Below are positions 16,977-25,730 of a stretch of DNA of 64,000 nucleotides, one piece after another. Positions within the stretch are counted from its first letter, which is position 1; each line of letters begins with the position of its first letter. The position numbers and the translations under genes are program-made. This stretch comes from Microbacterium kunmingense (GTDB lineage: Bacteria; Actinomycetota; Actinomycetes; Actinomycetales; Microbacteriaceae). The stretch is from positions 372,001 to 436,000 of the forward strand of contig NZ_JAKNUS010000002.1 of the NCBI RefSeq assembly GCF_023155745.1. Reading direction: 5' to 3'. Under the pieces are notes generated by a model, which was not told the origin of the DNA, made no database searches, and saw nothing but the letters and a program-made list of their open reading frames with translations.

Positions 16977-17013
16977 CGGTGGGCGGAGCCGTCGGAGGAA
17001 GCTCCGCCCACCG
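16977..17013. terminator. Strong hairpin between tail tube genes and tail chaperones
   Basis: Perfect 13-bp arms (CGGTGGGCGGAGC at 16977-16989; its complement at 17001-17013) with an 11-nt loop. It lies after the tail tube gene and its 49-residue partner. Many siphophages have a terminator or attenuator here to give high tail tube and low chaperone levels. No U tract is present. Confidence 0.65.
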
Positions 17014-17027
17014 GTCTGTGGGCGCGG

Positions 17028-17177
17028 TCAGTCGGCCGCCGGCAGCGCGGGCTGCGTGGGCGGCTCGGCCTCGGCCGCAGCGGCGGCCTCCGCGTCGAGG
17101 GTGTGCTTGTTGCCGAACCGGTCCTGACGGTAGACCTCGCCAACCTTCGGCTGCTGCGTGCGCTTGCGGGCGGCCAT
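17028..17177 (-). CDS. Small protein coupled to the major tail protein
   Basis: A 49-residue frame whose ATG shares a base with the tail tube stop (TGATG). A basic start (ARKRTQQPKVGEVYRQDRFG) is followed by an Ala/Glu/Pro-rich tail. Short proteins in this position recur in actinophages without known function. Start-stop coupling and the terminator just downstream support it as a real gene. Confidence 0.5.
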   Translation of the reverse strand: MAARKRTQQPKVGEVYRQDRFGNKHTLDAEAAAAAEAEPPTQPALPAAD

Positions 17178-17737
17178 CACGCACCTGCCTCTTCGAGATC
17201 GGTGGCGAGATGGGTGTAGTCGCCGATGATCTCCCCGAGGAAGGGGTAGGCGGCGATGTCCGACCCGACGAACGTGCGATCGCCGTTGGGGGCGATTTCG
17301 AAGCGCGGGATGATGAAGCGCTCCTTGACGTCGTCGTCGTCCGCGTCGAAGAGGTCGATAACGGCCGCGCGGACCTGGATTCGCTGGCCGGCCCCGCGGG
17401 TGGCCTTGCGCACGCCGGCTGTCGTGGTGTCGACGACCTTCTCGTGGTAGCGCAGCGAGTTGGTCTGCGCCTTGGACTCGAGGCCGACGAACGCGATCTG
17501 CGTGCCGGACTCGTTCATCAGGGTGCGGACGACGCCGCGGCCCTGGTGCCCGCGCCGACGCTCGACGGAACCGGTGAGGGTCTCGGTGAGGCCGTCCTCC
17601 GACAGCCAGCCGACGTCCTCGAAGGCGGGATCGAGCGCGCCGTCGATCGTCGTCGGCAGCGTGGTGCCGAACGGCGCGAGGTGGATCGCGTCGGAGTCCG
17701 ACCCGAAGATTCGGGCGAGCTCAGCTTTCACGGTCAT
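17177..17737 (-). CDS. Major tail (tube) protein
   Basis: 186 residues from an ATG behind AAAGAGAG. It has the beta-rich composition and size expected of a tail tube subunit, including DVGWLSEDGLTETLTG near residues 40-56 and an RFIIPRFEIAPNGDRTF strand pair. It lies between the tail terminator gene and the frameshifting chaperones, the normal place for this gene. The product should polymerise into the tail tube. Confidence 0.82.
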   Translation of the reverse strand: MTVKAELARIFGSDSDAIHLAPFGTTLPTTIDGALDPAFEDVGWLSEDGLTETLTGSVERRRGHQGRGVVRTLMNESGTQIAFVGLESKAQTNSLRYHEKVVDTTTAGVRKATRGAGQRIQVRAAVIDLFDADDDDVKERFIIPRFEIAPNGDRTFVGSDIAAYPFLGEIIGDYTHLATDLEEAGA

Positions 17738-17802
17738 GGTGTCTCTCTTTCGTGTGAGCCGGGGCATGACCGGCGTTGTGGACTCCCCTGGACCGGGGAG
17801 GG

Positions 17803-18168
17803 TCAGCGGGCCGCGCGGACGCGCAGCTGGACGGTGAACCGGTAGACGGGGGTCTCCGTGTCCTCGTCCGGGGTGAAGTAGGGGCCGGTGACGTCCTCGA
17901 CGCGGCGAACCAACGGCATCGCCGTGTACTGCTGCAGGAGCGCGTCGCGGGCCTCGTTCGCGAGGCGTGCCGCGGTCTCGTCGTCGCTGGCCCAGGCCTC
18001 GACGGTGATCTGCGGCTGGTCGAGGACGCGGTTCGCTGCAGCGCCGCCGTTGCGCCAGGCGCGCAGGAAGGCCGGCGGCCGCGGCGACGGCACGCGCAGG
18101 GACACGGGCGCGTCGACGCGCTCCTCGAGGAAGGCGATGACGGCCGACTCGATGTCGGTGAACCTCAC
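17803..18168 (-). CDS. Tail terminator/completion protein
   Basis: 121 residues from a GTG that overlaps the previous stop by GTGA. The pattern DIESAVIAFLEERV, then TVEAWASDDETAARLANEARDALL, then the closing YRFTVQLRVR strand resembles siphophage tail completion proteins that cap the tube at its head end. Position immediately before the tail tube gene agrees. Confidence 0.68.
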   Translation of the reverse strand: MRFTDIESAVIAFLEERVDAPVSLRVPSPRPPAFLRAWRNGGAAANRVLDQPQITVEAWASDDETAARLANEARDALLQQYTAMPLVRRVEDVTGPYFTPDEDTETPVYRFTVQLRVRAAR

Positions 18169-18413
18169 TGCCGGACCGCCCCGATCGCGCGCTCGAGCAC
18201 GGCGTCGCGGGCCTGCCGGCGACGGGCGCGCGCGGTGGTCGCCTGCACGTAGCCGCGCGCCATCCAGCGGTGCGGCCGGGGGACGTACTCGAAGCCCTCG
18301 CCGGCGGCGGCGGCCATCTTCCGGCCAGCGGAGTCGACGACGGCCTGGACCGGCGCCGAGCGCATGAGCGTGTTGATCGCGGCGAGGTTGAGCTTGACGT
18401 CGTGCGCTGCCAT
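18165..18413 (-). CDS. HK97 gp10-like head-tail joining protein
   Basis: 82 residues, basic, with an N-terminal helix (LAAINTLMRSAPVQAVVDSAGRKMA in part) and a PHRWMARGYVQATT segment. Short HK97-gp10-type proteins of this kind precede the tail terminator in many siphophages. It overlaps the downstream gene by GTGA. The assignment rests on size, order and composition. Confidence 0.6.
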   Translation of the reverse strand: MAAHDVKLNLAAINTLMRSAPVQAVVDSAGRKMAAAAGEGFEYVPRPHRWMARGYVQATTARARRRQARDAVLERAIGAVRQ

Positions 18414-18422
18414 GAGGGCCTC

Positions 18423-18755
18423 CTATCCGTCGGTGCGGCCGGCCTCGCTGGGGCGGTTCCAGCGCGTGGGCGCCTGGGTGTACGCCTGCGGGTCGCCGAT
18501 GATCGTCACCGGCTCTCCCCCGCGGATCCGCACGCGGCATCCGGCGAGGCTCTTCGTGTAGGTCTTCGGCCAGTAGAGGGACCACTCGACGCGCACCCCG
18601 GCCGGGCGGGCAGCGTCGGACACGTCGGCGAGCGGGCCGGGGAACACGAGCACGTTGTGCACGTCCTCGTCGGCCCACTCGAAGCGCGGTTCGTTGCGGG
18701 AGTTCTTCCCGACCTGCGTCGGGCGCTCGACCACGACCGTCTCGCCGCGGATCAT
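18423..18755 (-). CDS. Head-tail connector (stopper-like)
   Basis: 110 residues from an ATG that overlaps the previous stop by ATGA. The sequence is mostly beta (GETVVVERP, then a WSLYWPKTYTKSLAGCRVRIRG stretch in part, then EPVTIIGDPQAY). This matches small stopper-type connectors that seal the portal before tail joining. Placement between adaptor and gp10-like genes agrees. Confidence 0.6.
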   Translation of the reverse strand: MIRGETVVVERPTQVGKNSRNEPRFEWADEDVHNVLVFPGPLADVSDAARPAGVRVEWSLYWPKTYTKSLAGCRVRIRGGEPVTIIGDPQAYTQAPTRWNRPSEAGRTDG

Positions 18756-19117
18756 GTGTACGTCTCCGGCCACAGGCGACTCACCAGGCCCGGATCGGGG
18801 AACGACCCCATTGGGAGGCCCGGCGAGGAAGTCAGGCCGCACAGCGAGCGCAGAGACGCCTTGTCGTCTTCGGTGAAGCACGAGCCGATGTCGCGGTACG
18901 TCTCGCGCATCGGGCCGACGCCCGTCGAAGCGAGCGACCGGGGCGGAAGAGCGGCCGCCTCGGCGGCCACGCCGCGGAGGACGGCGATCGCGTCCTCCCG
19001 CAGCGGGCTGTCGTCGGGCAGCGTCTCGACGCAGGGGGCGATGATCCGCGCGAGCACGAGGATCCGGCGGGCCAGATCGGGATCTACCCCGAGGTGCTCA
19101 GGCTTGATCGGCATCAT
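18752..19117 (-). CDS. Head-tail adaptor protein
   Basis: 121 residues, largely helical, in the first connector position after the capsid genes. It opens with a motif (LGVDPDLARRILVLARIIAP) reminiscent of the HK97 gp6/gp15-like adaptor family, which docks to the portal ring. Two ATGs are adjacent; the first follows AAGGGGGG. Confidence 0.62.
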   Translation of the reverse strand: MMPIKPEHLGVDPDLARRILVLARIIAPCVETLPDDSPLREDAIAVLRGVAAEAAALPPRSLASTGVGPMRETYRDIGSCFTEDDKASLRSLCGLTSSPGLPMGSFPDPGLVSRLWPETYT

Positions 19118-19129
19118 CGCCCCCTTCTG

Positions 19130-19468
19130 TCAGGACTGCTGCTTGGCGTCGTCGGCGACGAGAGCCGCGACCAGCTCCGGCCGGTTGCCCGGCTCGGCGA
19201 CGCTGATCTTGTCGGCGTCCTCGCGGCTCTCGTTCCGCTTCTCGATCGCGGCCTTCAGGTCCGCGACCTTGACGCCCTCGTACGGCTCGTCCTCTTCGGA
19301 CTCGTCGGGCTCGACGACCTCCGGCGGCGCCTCTTCCGGGTTGAGCCGGTCGAAGCGCTCGAGGTCGTCGTCGTGCACGTCCACCTCGTCGCCGAGGTAG
19401 CCGGTCTGCGGGCGGCCGGCCGCGTCCGTGAAGACGATGAAGCCGGCCCGGACGGTGCGGGCGGCCAT
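19130..19468 (-). CDS. Capsid-associated protein with C-terminal SAP/HeH-like helices
   Basis: 112 residues whose ATG shares a base with the capsid stop (TGATG). The N-terminal 30 residues are beta (VRAGFIVFTDAAGRPQTGYLG); a very acidic linker follows. Residues about 65-105 (VKVADLKAAIEKRN, then RPELVAALVADD) look like the helix-extended-loop-helix fold seen in SAP/HeH and Rho-N domains. Similar small proteins follow capsid genes in actinophages. Function is not known. Confidence 0.6.
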   Translation of the reverse strand: MAARTVRAGFIVFTDAAGRPQTGYLGDEVDVHDDDLERFDRLNPEEAPPEVVEPDESEEDEPYEGVKVADLKAAIEKRNESREDADKISVAEPGNRPELVAALVADDAKQQS

Positions 19469-20373
19469 CAGCCGGCCAGCCCCGTCAGCTTGAACACCGA
19501 GTACGGGTCGGTGATGTACGAGACGAAGCGGGCGTCGGTCTGCACCCACGTGCGCTGCGTCTCGGGCTCGCGCCACGTCTCGGTCGAGAGCGCCTTCTCG
19601 GGGCGGATCTCGCCGGGCTGGCCCGCGGCGAGCGCGTAGCCGGTGCCGGCGGCGACACGGTTCGAGACGCGGAAGTTCTCGATGCCGTACGTCTCCAGCA
19701 GCGACGACAGGTCGTCGCCGTAGACGATGCGGAGCTGCAGCGCCTGCGCCGGGTTCAGGATCAGGGTGTCGATCTCGACGCCCAGCTCCTGCGTGTCGGC
19801 GAGGGTCTGCACCCGCGCGATGTCGGACGCCGGCCACAGGGCCGCGTTCGTCTGGCCGGAGCCGCCGGTCACGACGTTGTTCCAGTTCGTGCCGACCACG
19901 ACCTGCGACGAGAACTCGGCGAGCGCCGCGTCCACGATCGCGATCGAGCGCGCGTCCTGGCGTCGCACCATCGCGTTGATGAGCTTGCGGCCCTCGCGCT
20001 GGATGACGCCCTGGTCGTTGCGGTCGCGAGCCTCGTCGAGGACGAAGAACTTGCCACCGTGCTTCTCGACGGCAGCGGTCTTCGGCGTCGGGTTCTCGGA
20101 CGTGATGTTCGGGAACTCGCTACCGGGAGCGACCTCCTGCACATCGCGCGTCGGGAACAGGTCGTTCAGCGTGAGCTGGTCGTAGACGACCGCACCGCCG
20201 GACACACCGCCCGGGCTGGAGAAGAACAGCCCGCTGATGTAGTTCCGGAGGGTGATGTCCGACAGGTATCGGGTGATACGCGTCGGCTGGTTGAGCATCG
20301 TCTCCACCGTGATGGTGGAGCCGTTGACGCTCGGCGCCGCGAGAGGGTACGCGACCGAGTTGGGAGTGGGCAT
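19468..20373 (-). CDS. Major capsid protein
   Basis: 301 residues from an ATG behind AAAGGAG. The order protease-scaffold, decoration, capsid, connector fixes its role. The sequence fits an HK97-fold capsid: N-terminal SVNGSTITVETMLNQPTRI, a VVVGTNWNNVVTG loop, and an ILNPAQALQLRIVYG spine helix region. There is no long N-terminal delta domain, consistent with a separate scaffold from the protease gene's 3' end. Confidence 0.85.
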   Translation of the reverse strand: MPTPNSVAYPLAAPSVNGSTITVETMLNQPTRITRYLSDITLRNYISGLFFSSPGGVSGGAVVYDQLTLNDLFPTRDVQEVAPGSEFPNITSENPTPKTAAVEKHGGKFFVLDEARDRNDQGVIQREGRKLINAMVRRQDARSIAIVDAALAEFSSQVVVGTNWNNVVTGGSGQTNAALWPASDIARVQTLADTQELGVEIDTLILNPAQALQLRIVYGDDLSSLLETYGIENFRVSNRVAAGTGYALAAGQPGEIRPEKALSTETWREPETQRTWVQTDARFVSYITDPYSVFKLTGLAG

Positions 20374-20386
20374 GCGCGGGCTCCTT

Positions 20387-20773
20387 TCAGTAGAGCTCGA
20401 TGAAGACGTCGGATCCGGACGTTCCGGCCGACCAGGCGCGGCCGCGGGCCTTGCCGGAGGCGAGCGTGACGGCACGCCCGTTGGAGCCGACCTCGACCTC
20501 GGCGCCGACGGCGATGGTGCCGCCCGCCGTGACGGGGACGACGGTGCCCTTGCCCCGGAGGACATGGAGCTTGGCGCCGGCCGCGGTGTCGCGCGAGGCG
20601 ACGCCCACGGAGAGCCCGGCGGCGGTGGCGGGGCCGACGGTGATCGGCGTGCCGTTCGCCACGTTGAGCGCGGCGGTGATGTCGACGAACGTCTTACCGA
20701 CGACTCCGCCGGCAGCGGCCGTCGCGGTGAGGTCGGCGCCCGGGCGGTACGCCGGGATGCTCTCGTTGGTCAT
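20387..20773 (-). CDS. Capsid decoration protein (DUF2190)
   Basis: 128 residues, Ala/Gly/Thr/Val-rich and beta throughout. The N-terminal YRPGADLTATAAAGGVVGKTFV and the ASRDTAAGAKLHVLRGKGTVVPVTAGGTI pattern (each shorter segment visible) match DUF2190, a family of capsid cement proteins. It lies between the scaffold and capsid genes, as cement genes usually do. Confidence 0.82.
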   Translation of the reverse strand: MTNESIPAYRPGADLTATAAAGGVVGKTFVDITAALNVANGTPITVGPATAAGLSVGVASRDTAAGAKLHVLRGKGTVVPVTAGGTIAVGAEVEVGSNGRAVTLASGKARGRAWSAGTSGSDVFIELY

Positions 20774-20788
20774 GGTTCAGTGCTCCTC

Positions 20789-21253
20789 TCAGCGCTTCCA
20801 GTGCGCGGGGTAGGCGTCGTCGCGGGGCTCGCCGGCGGCGTGTCCCAGCTCGGAGGTGGGCAGGGCGGTGTTCTCGGGCAGGCCCGCGAGCACGCCCGCG
20901 AACTCGGCCTCGTCCTTGTCGAGACGGGCACGCCAGGTGGCGCGCGACTCGGCGGTGATGCGGCCGGTACGAAGCGCCTCCGCGACGATGCCGTCACGGC
21001 GCACACGGTCCTGCTCGGCAGCCGCCTCAGCGCCGCGCGTGGCGTTCGCCTGGAGCTGCGCGAGCACCGTGGCGTCGACCGCGACGACGCCCTCGGGCAG
21101 CGCGGCGGTGGGAGCCGGAGTCTCGGCGGTTTCGGTGGTCGGCTCGGCGCGCTCTTCGAGCGCCTCATCGACCGCGGCGAGGATCTCGTCGTCGGTGGCC
21201 TCGGCGCGCACGCCGAGCCGCTGGACGAGGCCCGCCTTGATGGTGTCGCTCAT
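20789..21253 (-). CDS. Nested scaffold protein from an internal start in the protease gene
   Basis: An in-frame ATG at 21253 lies 8 nt after GGAGG and would give a 154-residue protein, identical to the last part of the protease. It starts SDTIKAGLVQRLG, is helical and acidic, and ends in a short basic tail. This matches the lambda C/Nu3 arrangement, where scaffold is made in excess from a start inside the protease gene. Expression is inferred from the ribosome-binding site. Confidence 0.65.
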   Translation of the reverse strand: MSDTIKAGLVQRLGVRAEATDDEILAAVDEALEERAEPTTETAETPAPTAALPEGVVAVDATVLAQLQANATRGAEAAAEQDRVRRDGIVAEALRTGRITAESRATWRARLDKDEAEFAGVLAGLPENTALPTSELGHAAGEPRDDAYPAHWKR

Positions 21254-22126
21254 CGTGAGCGCCTCCTTCGTGTTGGGTTCTCCCGGCTCGGACGAGCTCG
21301 GGGGCTTTGGAGCCGCGGCGCGCGCGGATGCGGCGGCGGCACGGACTCGGGCGGAGCGCGCTTCGGCGTCCGCGTCGTCGGGTTCGTCGGGCAGGTACAC
21401 GACGTCGATCTCGTCGTCCTCGTCGGCGCCGACCGTGGTGGAGGTGCCCGCATCCGGCACGACGGTGACGGCGTCGGCAAGCCCGAGCGCGACGGTGTCC
21501 GCGGCCGTCAGCCACGTCTCGTCGGCCAGCAGCGTCGGCCAGTCCTGGTCGCCCGCCTTCGCGGTGTAGACCTCGACCATCGACTCCTGGAGCTTGTCCA
21601 GGAAGTCGGCGTTCTTCCGCATCTCGGCGGCGTTGCCCCACGCGATCGCGGACGGCGAGTGGATCATCATCTGGCTGCCGGGGCTCATGAACGTCTTGTC
21701 GCAGCTCGCGGCGATGAACGACGCTGCCGACGCGGCGAGCCCGTCGACGACGGCCGTCACGCTCGCGCGGTGTGCGCCGAGCATGTTGAGGATCGCCATC
21801 GCCTCCCACACCTCGCCGCCGGGCGAGTTGATGCGGAGCACGATCTCCTCGACCGACTCGGGCAGGGCGTCGAGCACGCGGCCGACGTCTTCGGTGGAGA
21901 TGCCCCACCAGCCGCCCCACGAGTCGATCGGCCCGTACATCCGGATCGTCGCGACGGTCGCGTCGCCGTCCACAGCGGACGGAGCGGTCACGGCGCTGAA
22001 GAAGTCGGCCTTCGCGGTGGGCGGCTCGACCGAGCCCCAGTAGCGGCGAGCCTGGCGCTCGTCGCCCTGGGCATCCTTCGCGTTCGGGCGGGCGCGCCCG
22101 GGGGCGGCCGATCGGATGGTGGTCAT
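20789..22126 (-). CDS. ClpP-like (S14) prohead protease with C-terminal scaffold domain
   Basis: 445 residues. Residues about 55-220 form a ClpP/crotonase-like protease with INSPGGEVW near 100-107, the nucleophile region GLAAS with Ser133, and His156 in MMIHSPS. An acidic Pro/Ala linker (about 225-290) leads to a helical scaffold region (about 292-445). The protease should cleave scaffold and capsid proteins during prohead maturation. The start overlaps the portal stop by ATGA. A strong internal start (21253) probably also makes the scaffold alone. Confidence 0.88.
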   Translation of the reverse strand: MTTIRSAAPGRARPNAKDAQGDERQARRYWGSVEPPTAKADFFSAVTAPSAVDGDATVATIRMYGPIDSWGGWWGISTEDVGRVLDALPESVEEIVLRINSPGGEVWEAMAILNMLGAHRASVTAVVDGLAASAASFIAASCDKTFMSPGSQMMIHSPSAIAWGNAAEMRKNADFLDKLQESMVEVYTAKAGDQDWPTLLADETWLTAADTVALGLADAVTVVPDAGTSTTVGADEDDEIDVVYLPDEPDDADAEARSARVRAAAASARAAAPKPPSSSEPGEPNTKEALTMSDTIKAGLVQRLGVRAEATDDEILAAVDEALEERAEPTTETAETPAPTAALPEGVVAVDATVLAQLQANATRGAEAAAEQDRVRRDGIVAEALRTGRITAESRATWRARLDKDEAEFAGVLAGLPENTALPTSELGHAAGEPRDDAYPAHWKR

Positions 22127-23466
22127 GCGGCCTCCTCAGGCTCTTCGGTCGAATCAGGGTCGGCGGCGGGCTCCGGCGTCGGCTCGGGCGTGGTATCCAC
22201 GCGCACGGGCAGGCCATAGAGCCCGCGGAGGTGCGCCTCGAGCGCCGGATCCCACCGGACGGCGCCGGAGTCGAGCAGGGCCCGGATGGCTTCGGCGGTG
22301 GCGGGGTGCTCGGCGCCGATCTTCGGCGGGACGAGGCGGGGTGCAGGTTCGTTCGGTCCCCAGTTCGCGTCCACGAGGTCTTCGATCACGTGCTGTTGCG
22401 TCGTCGTGGCGATGTGCCGCGCGAGCGCGTTGAGCGAGTTCGTGAAGAAGTTGGCGAACGTGTCACCGAGGGCGTACGAGCCGGTCGAGTTGTCCCCGCC
22501 GAGGTTCAGGAAGTTCGCGAGTACTGCGCGCGCGATCTGCTCGTCGTAGTATCGGATCTGCTTGTCGAGGTCCGGCACCTTGCCCGTGACGCCCTCGAAG
22601 CGGAACGTCGCGCCGTGCGGCAGCGAGGCGCCGGCGGCGTCGCCCGCACGCGCACCCTTGGCGATCGCGAGGCCGCGCGCGATCTCGTCGTCGAGCCACT
22701 GCTTCTTCTGCTCGTAGCTGGCGTTGTCGGGCGGCGGAGCGCTCGTGTACACCGGCAGTCCGAGCCCGTTGCGTTCGGCGGCCAGGGCCTGGACGCGGAG
22801 CGTGCGGTCCTTCAGGAGCCACATCTTGTAGGCCGCGCGCAGCAGCGAGACGCCGATCCAGTTCGCGCCCTCGCGCTCGTTGACGTAGACGACGAGGCGG
22901 TCGACGGGGATGCGCACGCCCGCGATGGCGTTGATGAAGTTCGAGCGCCCGACGGAGGGGCCGAACGCGACGCCGTGCTGGCGAACGGAGACCAGGCCGC
23001 CGTCGGCTGCGACGTCGAAGCTCTCGATCGTGCGCGGCGGCCGCCATGCCAGCTTCGACAGGTGGGCGCGACCGAACGCGTCGATCGAGTAGACCTGCTC
23101 GAACACGGAGTGCCCGAACACCAGCTCGAGCAGCGCGAGGCGTAGGAACTCGTCCCACGAGAAGCGGCCCTTGGTGCGCAGCGGCGCCTTGCGGGGCTGG
23201 CCCTTGATCGCGAGGCCGAGGTCGTCGGCGACGTGCTGCGCGACCTCAGGCCGGACGCCGCTGTCGTCGAGCTGCCATTCCGTCTCCTGGATCGGGAGGG
23301 TGACGGCGCGCAGCACCGACATGACCTGAGGATCCTCGCGGCGCATCCGGTCGTAGACGATGTTCGACTGCGGCCACTGCAGCTCGGGGTTCGTCTCGGC
23401 GGCGGCCTCAGCGAGCATGCCCGCCCACCCCTGGAGCGGGGCGGTCTGGTATCCGATCTCTGCCAA
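22123..23466 (-). CDS. Portal protein (DUF935/Mu gp29-like)
   Basis: 447 residues from a TTG 6 nt after GGAGG. Key segments are SVLRAVTLPIQETEWQL (about residues 50-66), FGHSVFEQVY (about 115-124) and VPDLDKQIRYYDEQIARAVL (about 290-309), typical of DUF935-type portals. A Pro/Glu-rich tail closes it. It forms the dodecameric DNA channel at one capsid vertex. It sits between terminase and prohead protease, as expected. Confidence 0.87.
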   Translation of the reverse strand: MAEIGYQTAPLQGWAGMLAEAAAETNPELQWPQSNIVYDRMRREDPQVMSVLRAVTLPIQETEWQLDDSGVRPEVAQHVADDLGLAIKGQPRKAPLRTKGRFSWDEFLRLALLELVFGHSVFEQVYSIDAFGRAHLSKLAWRPPRTIESFDVAADGGLVSVRQHGVAFGPSVGRSNFINAIAGVRIPVDRLVVYVNEREGANWIGVSLLRAAYKMWLLKDRTLRVQALAAERNGLGLPVYTSAPPPDNASYEQKKQWLDDEIARGLAIAKGARAGDAAGASLPHGATFRFEGVTGKVPDLDKQIRYYDEQIARAVLANFLNLGGDNSTGSYALGDTFANFFTNSLNALARHIATTTQQHVIEDLVDANWGPNEPAPRLVPPKIGAEHPATAEAIRALLDSGAVRWDPALEAHLRGLYGLPVRVDTTPEPTPEPAADPDSTEEPEEAA

Positions 23467-23479
23467 AGCGGGCCTCCTG

Positions 23480-25144
23480 TCAGAATCGGGCGTAGGCGAG
23501 GTTCACCTCGCTCCGGCCGTCGACGTCGTCGCGGGTGATGATCTGCGCGGCCGGGGGCGGCGGCGACTGTTCGGGCGGCGCCGGCGGCGTCAGCACTTCG
23601 AGCCCGTAGAGCGCTTCGCTGAGCGCCACGAGCCCGGAGATGTCGACGGGCATCGACTTGCGTCGTGACCACGCCTTGTTCTCGGCGTACTCGGTGACCA
23701 CGCCGCCCTCGATCGCGGTGTCGATGTCGGGCTGCTCGACGACGACGAGGCGCCGATCGAGCACGCGGTCACGGGTGCGGCCGGTGGCGGAGGCGAACGC
23801 GCCGCCATCGAGTGCGTGTACGGTCAGCCCGGCCTCTTCGAGCAGCGGCACGAACTCGGCCGCGGGGCATCCGCGGGCCTGCACGACCACCTCGCGGTGG
23901 CCGGACGCTTCGGCCAGGTCGGTCATGTACTTCGGGAGCCAGAGCATGCCGGCGCGGCGCATCCTCACCGTGGCGAACGGGCGGCCGTCGGCGGTGAGTA
24001 CTGCGGCGCCCACCCAGGTGGTGGAGCGGTCCTCCGAGGTGTCGACCGCCCAGACGGTACGCGCGCCCTTCGGGATCGCGACCTCCGCGACGGGCACACG
24101 GCGTGGGCGCCAGTCCCGCGGTGAGATGAACGACTTGACCTGCGACGTCACCCACTGGCACAGCACCTCGGTGCGGTAGGACGCCTCGAGCATGTCGCGG
24201 GCGTCCTGGAGGCACATCTCGACGGTGATCTCGCCGTACCCGATGCTCGGGTTCGCCTGGAGGATCGCGTCGATGTCGTCGAGCGCGCAGCCGTCCGGCG
24301 CCGACCACTCGAAGAGCGCGGCCGTCGGGGCGACGAGCTCGCCGTTGGCGTAGGCCTCCAGCTCGTCCACGCCGCGGGCGAGCCAATCCTCGATCTCGGC
24401 GATGCGCGTCTCGCGCTGCTTCCGGAGCACGACCGAGCGCACGTCGCCGGCGTTCGAGATGCCCCAGAGCTGCGAGTTGAACACGGCCTTGGTGGTCTGC
24501 GCGACGGAGTCCCATGCGTCCCACGTCTGCTGCTCGCGCATCTCGTCCATCAGCACGCGCGCGGCCGACTTGCCGCGGCCGCCCTTGCGGGATGCCGCGC
24601 GGACTTCGTAGTGCGCGCCGTTGCGGAGGTAGATGCCGGGCTGGCCGTTCTTCCGCTGCAGCTTCTGTACGGCCTTCGCGAGCTCGGGCACGTGGCCCTC
24701 GTTCTCCTTGTCGCACCAGCGCCCGGTGAGGTTCCAGACGTCCTGCGCGGTGTCGAGGTTCTGGGCGGTGCCCAGCACCTTGAACCGGAACGGCGGCAGC
24801 CGGTCCTCGAAGCGGTCAGCGTCGACGAACAGCCACCAGGCGGCGAGTACTGCGGCGAGCATCGACTTGCCGTTCTGGCGCGCGACGAGAACGATCACGC
24901 GGCGGAAGCGGAACGTCCCGTCGGGGTTAAGCTCGAGCGCGTGGATCAGGAGCCACTTCTGCCAGGGGTAGAGGTCGATGCCGAGGAACAGCAGCGCGAA
25001 CTCGATGACCTCGAAGCCGAGCGACGTCTCCGGGGTGAGCGGGCGCAGCGGCCGCGTCCACAGGCGAGGCTCCTCCGAGCCCTTCAGGTCGGCGTAGTCA
25101 GACGGCGCCTCCACGACGGCGGTTCTTGAAGTCGTCGAGGTCAA
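23480..25144 (-). CDS. Terminase large subunit
   Basis: 554 residues. The ATPase half has a Walker-A-like VLVARQNGKSML near residues 85-96 and a DEMREQ Walker B region near 200. The nuclease half begins with AVDTSEDRSTTW near 370 and has further conserved acidic residues. It packages DNA into the prohead. The start is a TTG at 25144 with AAGGAGGGGAG upstream, overlapping the small subunit by 47 bp; a GTG at 25114 is an alternative with a weaker site. Confidence 0.92.
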   Translation of the reverse strand: MTSTTSRTAVVEAPSDYADLKGSEEPRLWTRPLRPLTPETSLGFEVIEFALLFLGIDLYPWQKWLLIHALELNPDGTFRFRRVIVLVARQNGKSMLAAVLAAWWLFVDADRFEDRLPPFRFKVLGTAQNLDTAQDVWNLTGRWCDKENEGHVPELAKAVQKLQRKNGQPGIYLRNGAHYEVRAASRKGGRGKSAARVLMDEMREQQTWDAWDSVAQTTKAVFNSQLWGISNAGDVRSVVLRKQRETRIAEIEDWLARGVDELEAYANGELVAPTAALFEWSAPDGCALDDIDAILQANPSIGYGEITVEMCLQDARDMLEASYRTEVLCQWVTSQVKSFISPRDWRPRRVPVAEVAIPKGARTVWAVDTSEDRSTTWVGAAVLTADGRPFATVRMRRAGMLWLPKYMTDLAEASGHREVVVQARGCPAAEFVPLLEEAGLTVHALDGGAFASATGRTRDRVLDRRLVVVEQPDIDTAIEGGVVTEYAENKAWSRRKSMPVDISGLVALSEALYGLEVLTPPAPPEQSPPPPAAQIITRDDVDGRSEVNLAYARF

Positions 25145-25730
25145 CCGGGCTCCCCTCCTTCGGAGGCTCAGCCGGCGCGTCAGGGCTCGGCGTCGGCATC
25201 GATGCGTTCAGGGCGGCGCGAGCGGCCGGCGTCGCGCCGAGCTCTCGGAGCCCGTTCCACAGGTGCGGCAGCAGGTACATCGCCTTCGTCGCTTCGAGCG
25301 ACGTCCCGTTCGCGACCGCGTGGTCGATCTGGCGCGCGACCTGCCGACACGACGCGATGAGCGCCTCGTCGGCGGCCGTCGTCGTGATCTCGGCGAGCGT
25401 CTTCTCGAAGGCGTCGGTGATCGCGTCCTTCACGCGCGTGGGCTCGCCCAGCAGGCGCTCCCGCTCCTGCATGAGCTTGATCACGCGATCGGTGGATGCC
25501 GCATCGCCGTTGATCGCCTTCTGCCAGTGCGCGCGGTGCAGGGCGTCGATGCGCTCGAGGTGCAGGATCCGCGCGGCGGTCTGGTCGAGAGCGACGGGCG
25601 ACTCGTCGATCGCCTTCGCGACGGCCGACTTCGCCTGTGCGACCGTGCAGCCGAGCTGCACCGCGATCTGCTCGTACGGCACCGCGGCACGGAAGAGCGC
25701 GAACGCCTTCTTCCGGTCAGGCGCCGGCAT
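25098..25730 (-). CDS. Terminase small subunit
   Basis: 210 residues with an N-terminal helix-turn-helix-like segment (FRAAVPYEQIAVQLGCTVAQAKSAV in part, about residues 12-38), a long central helix and a Pro-rich C-terminus that overlaps the large subunit start. The small subunit recognises the packaging site and recruits the ATPase. It overlaps the upstream methyltransferase by 14 bp. Confidence 0.78.
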   Translation of the reverse strand: MPAPDRKKAFALFRAAVPYEQIAVQLGCTVAQAKSAVAKAIDESPVALDQTAARILHLERIDALHRAHWQKAINGDAASTDRVIKLMQERERLLGEPTRVKDAITDAFEKTLAEITTTAADEALIASCRQVARQIDHAVANGTSLEATKAMYLLPHLWNGLRELGATPAARAALNASMPTPSPDAPAEPPKEGSPVDLDDFKNRRRGGAV

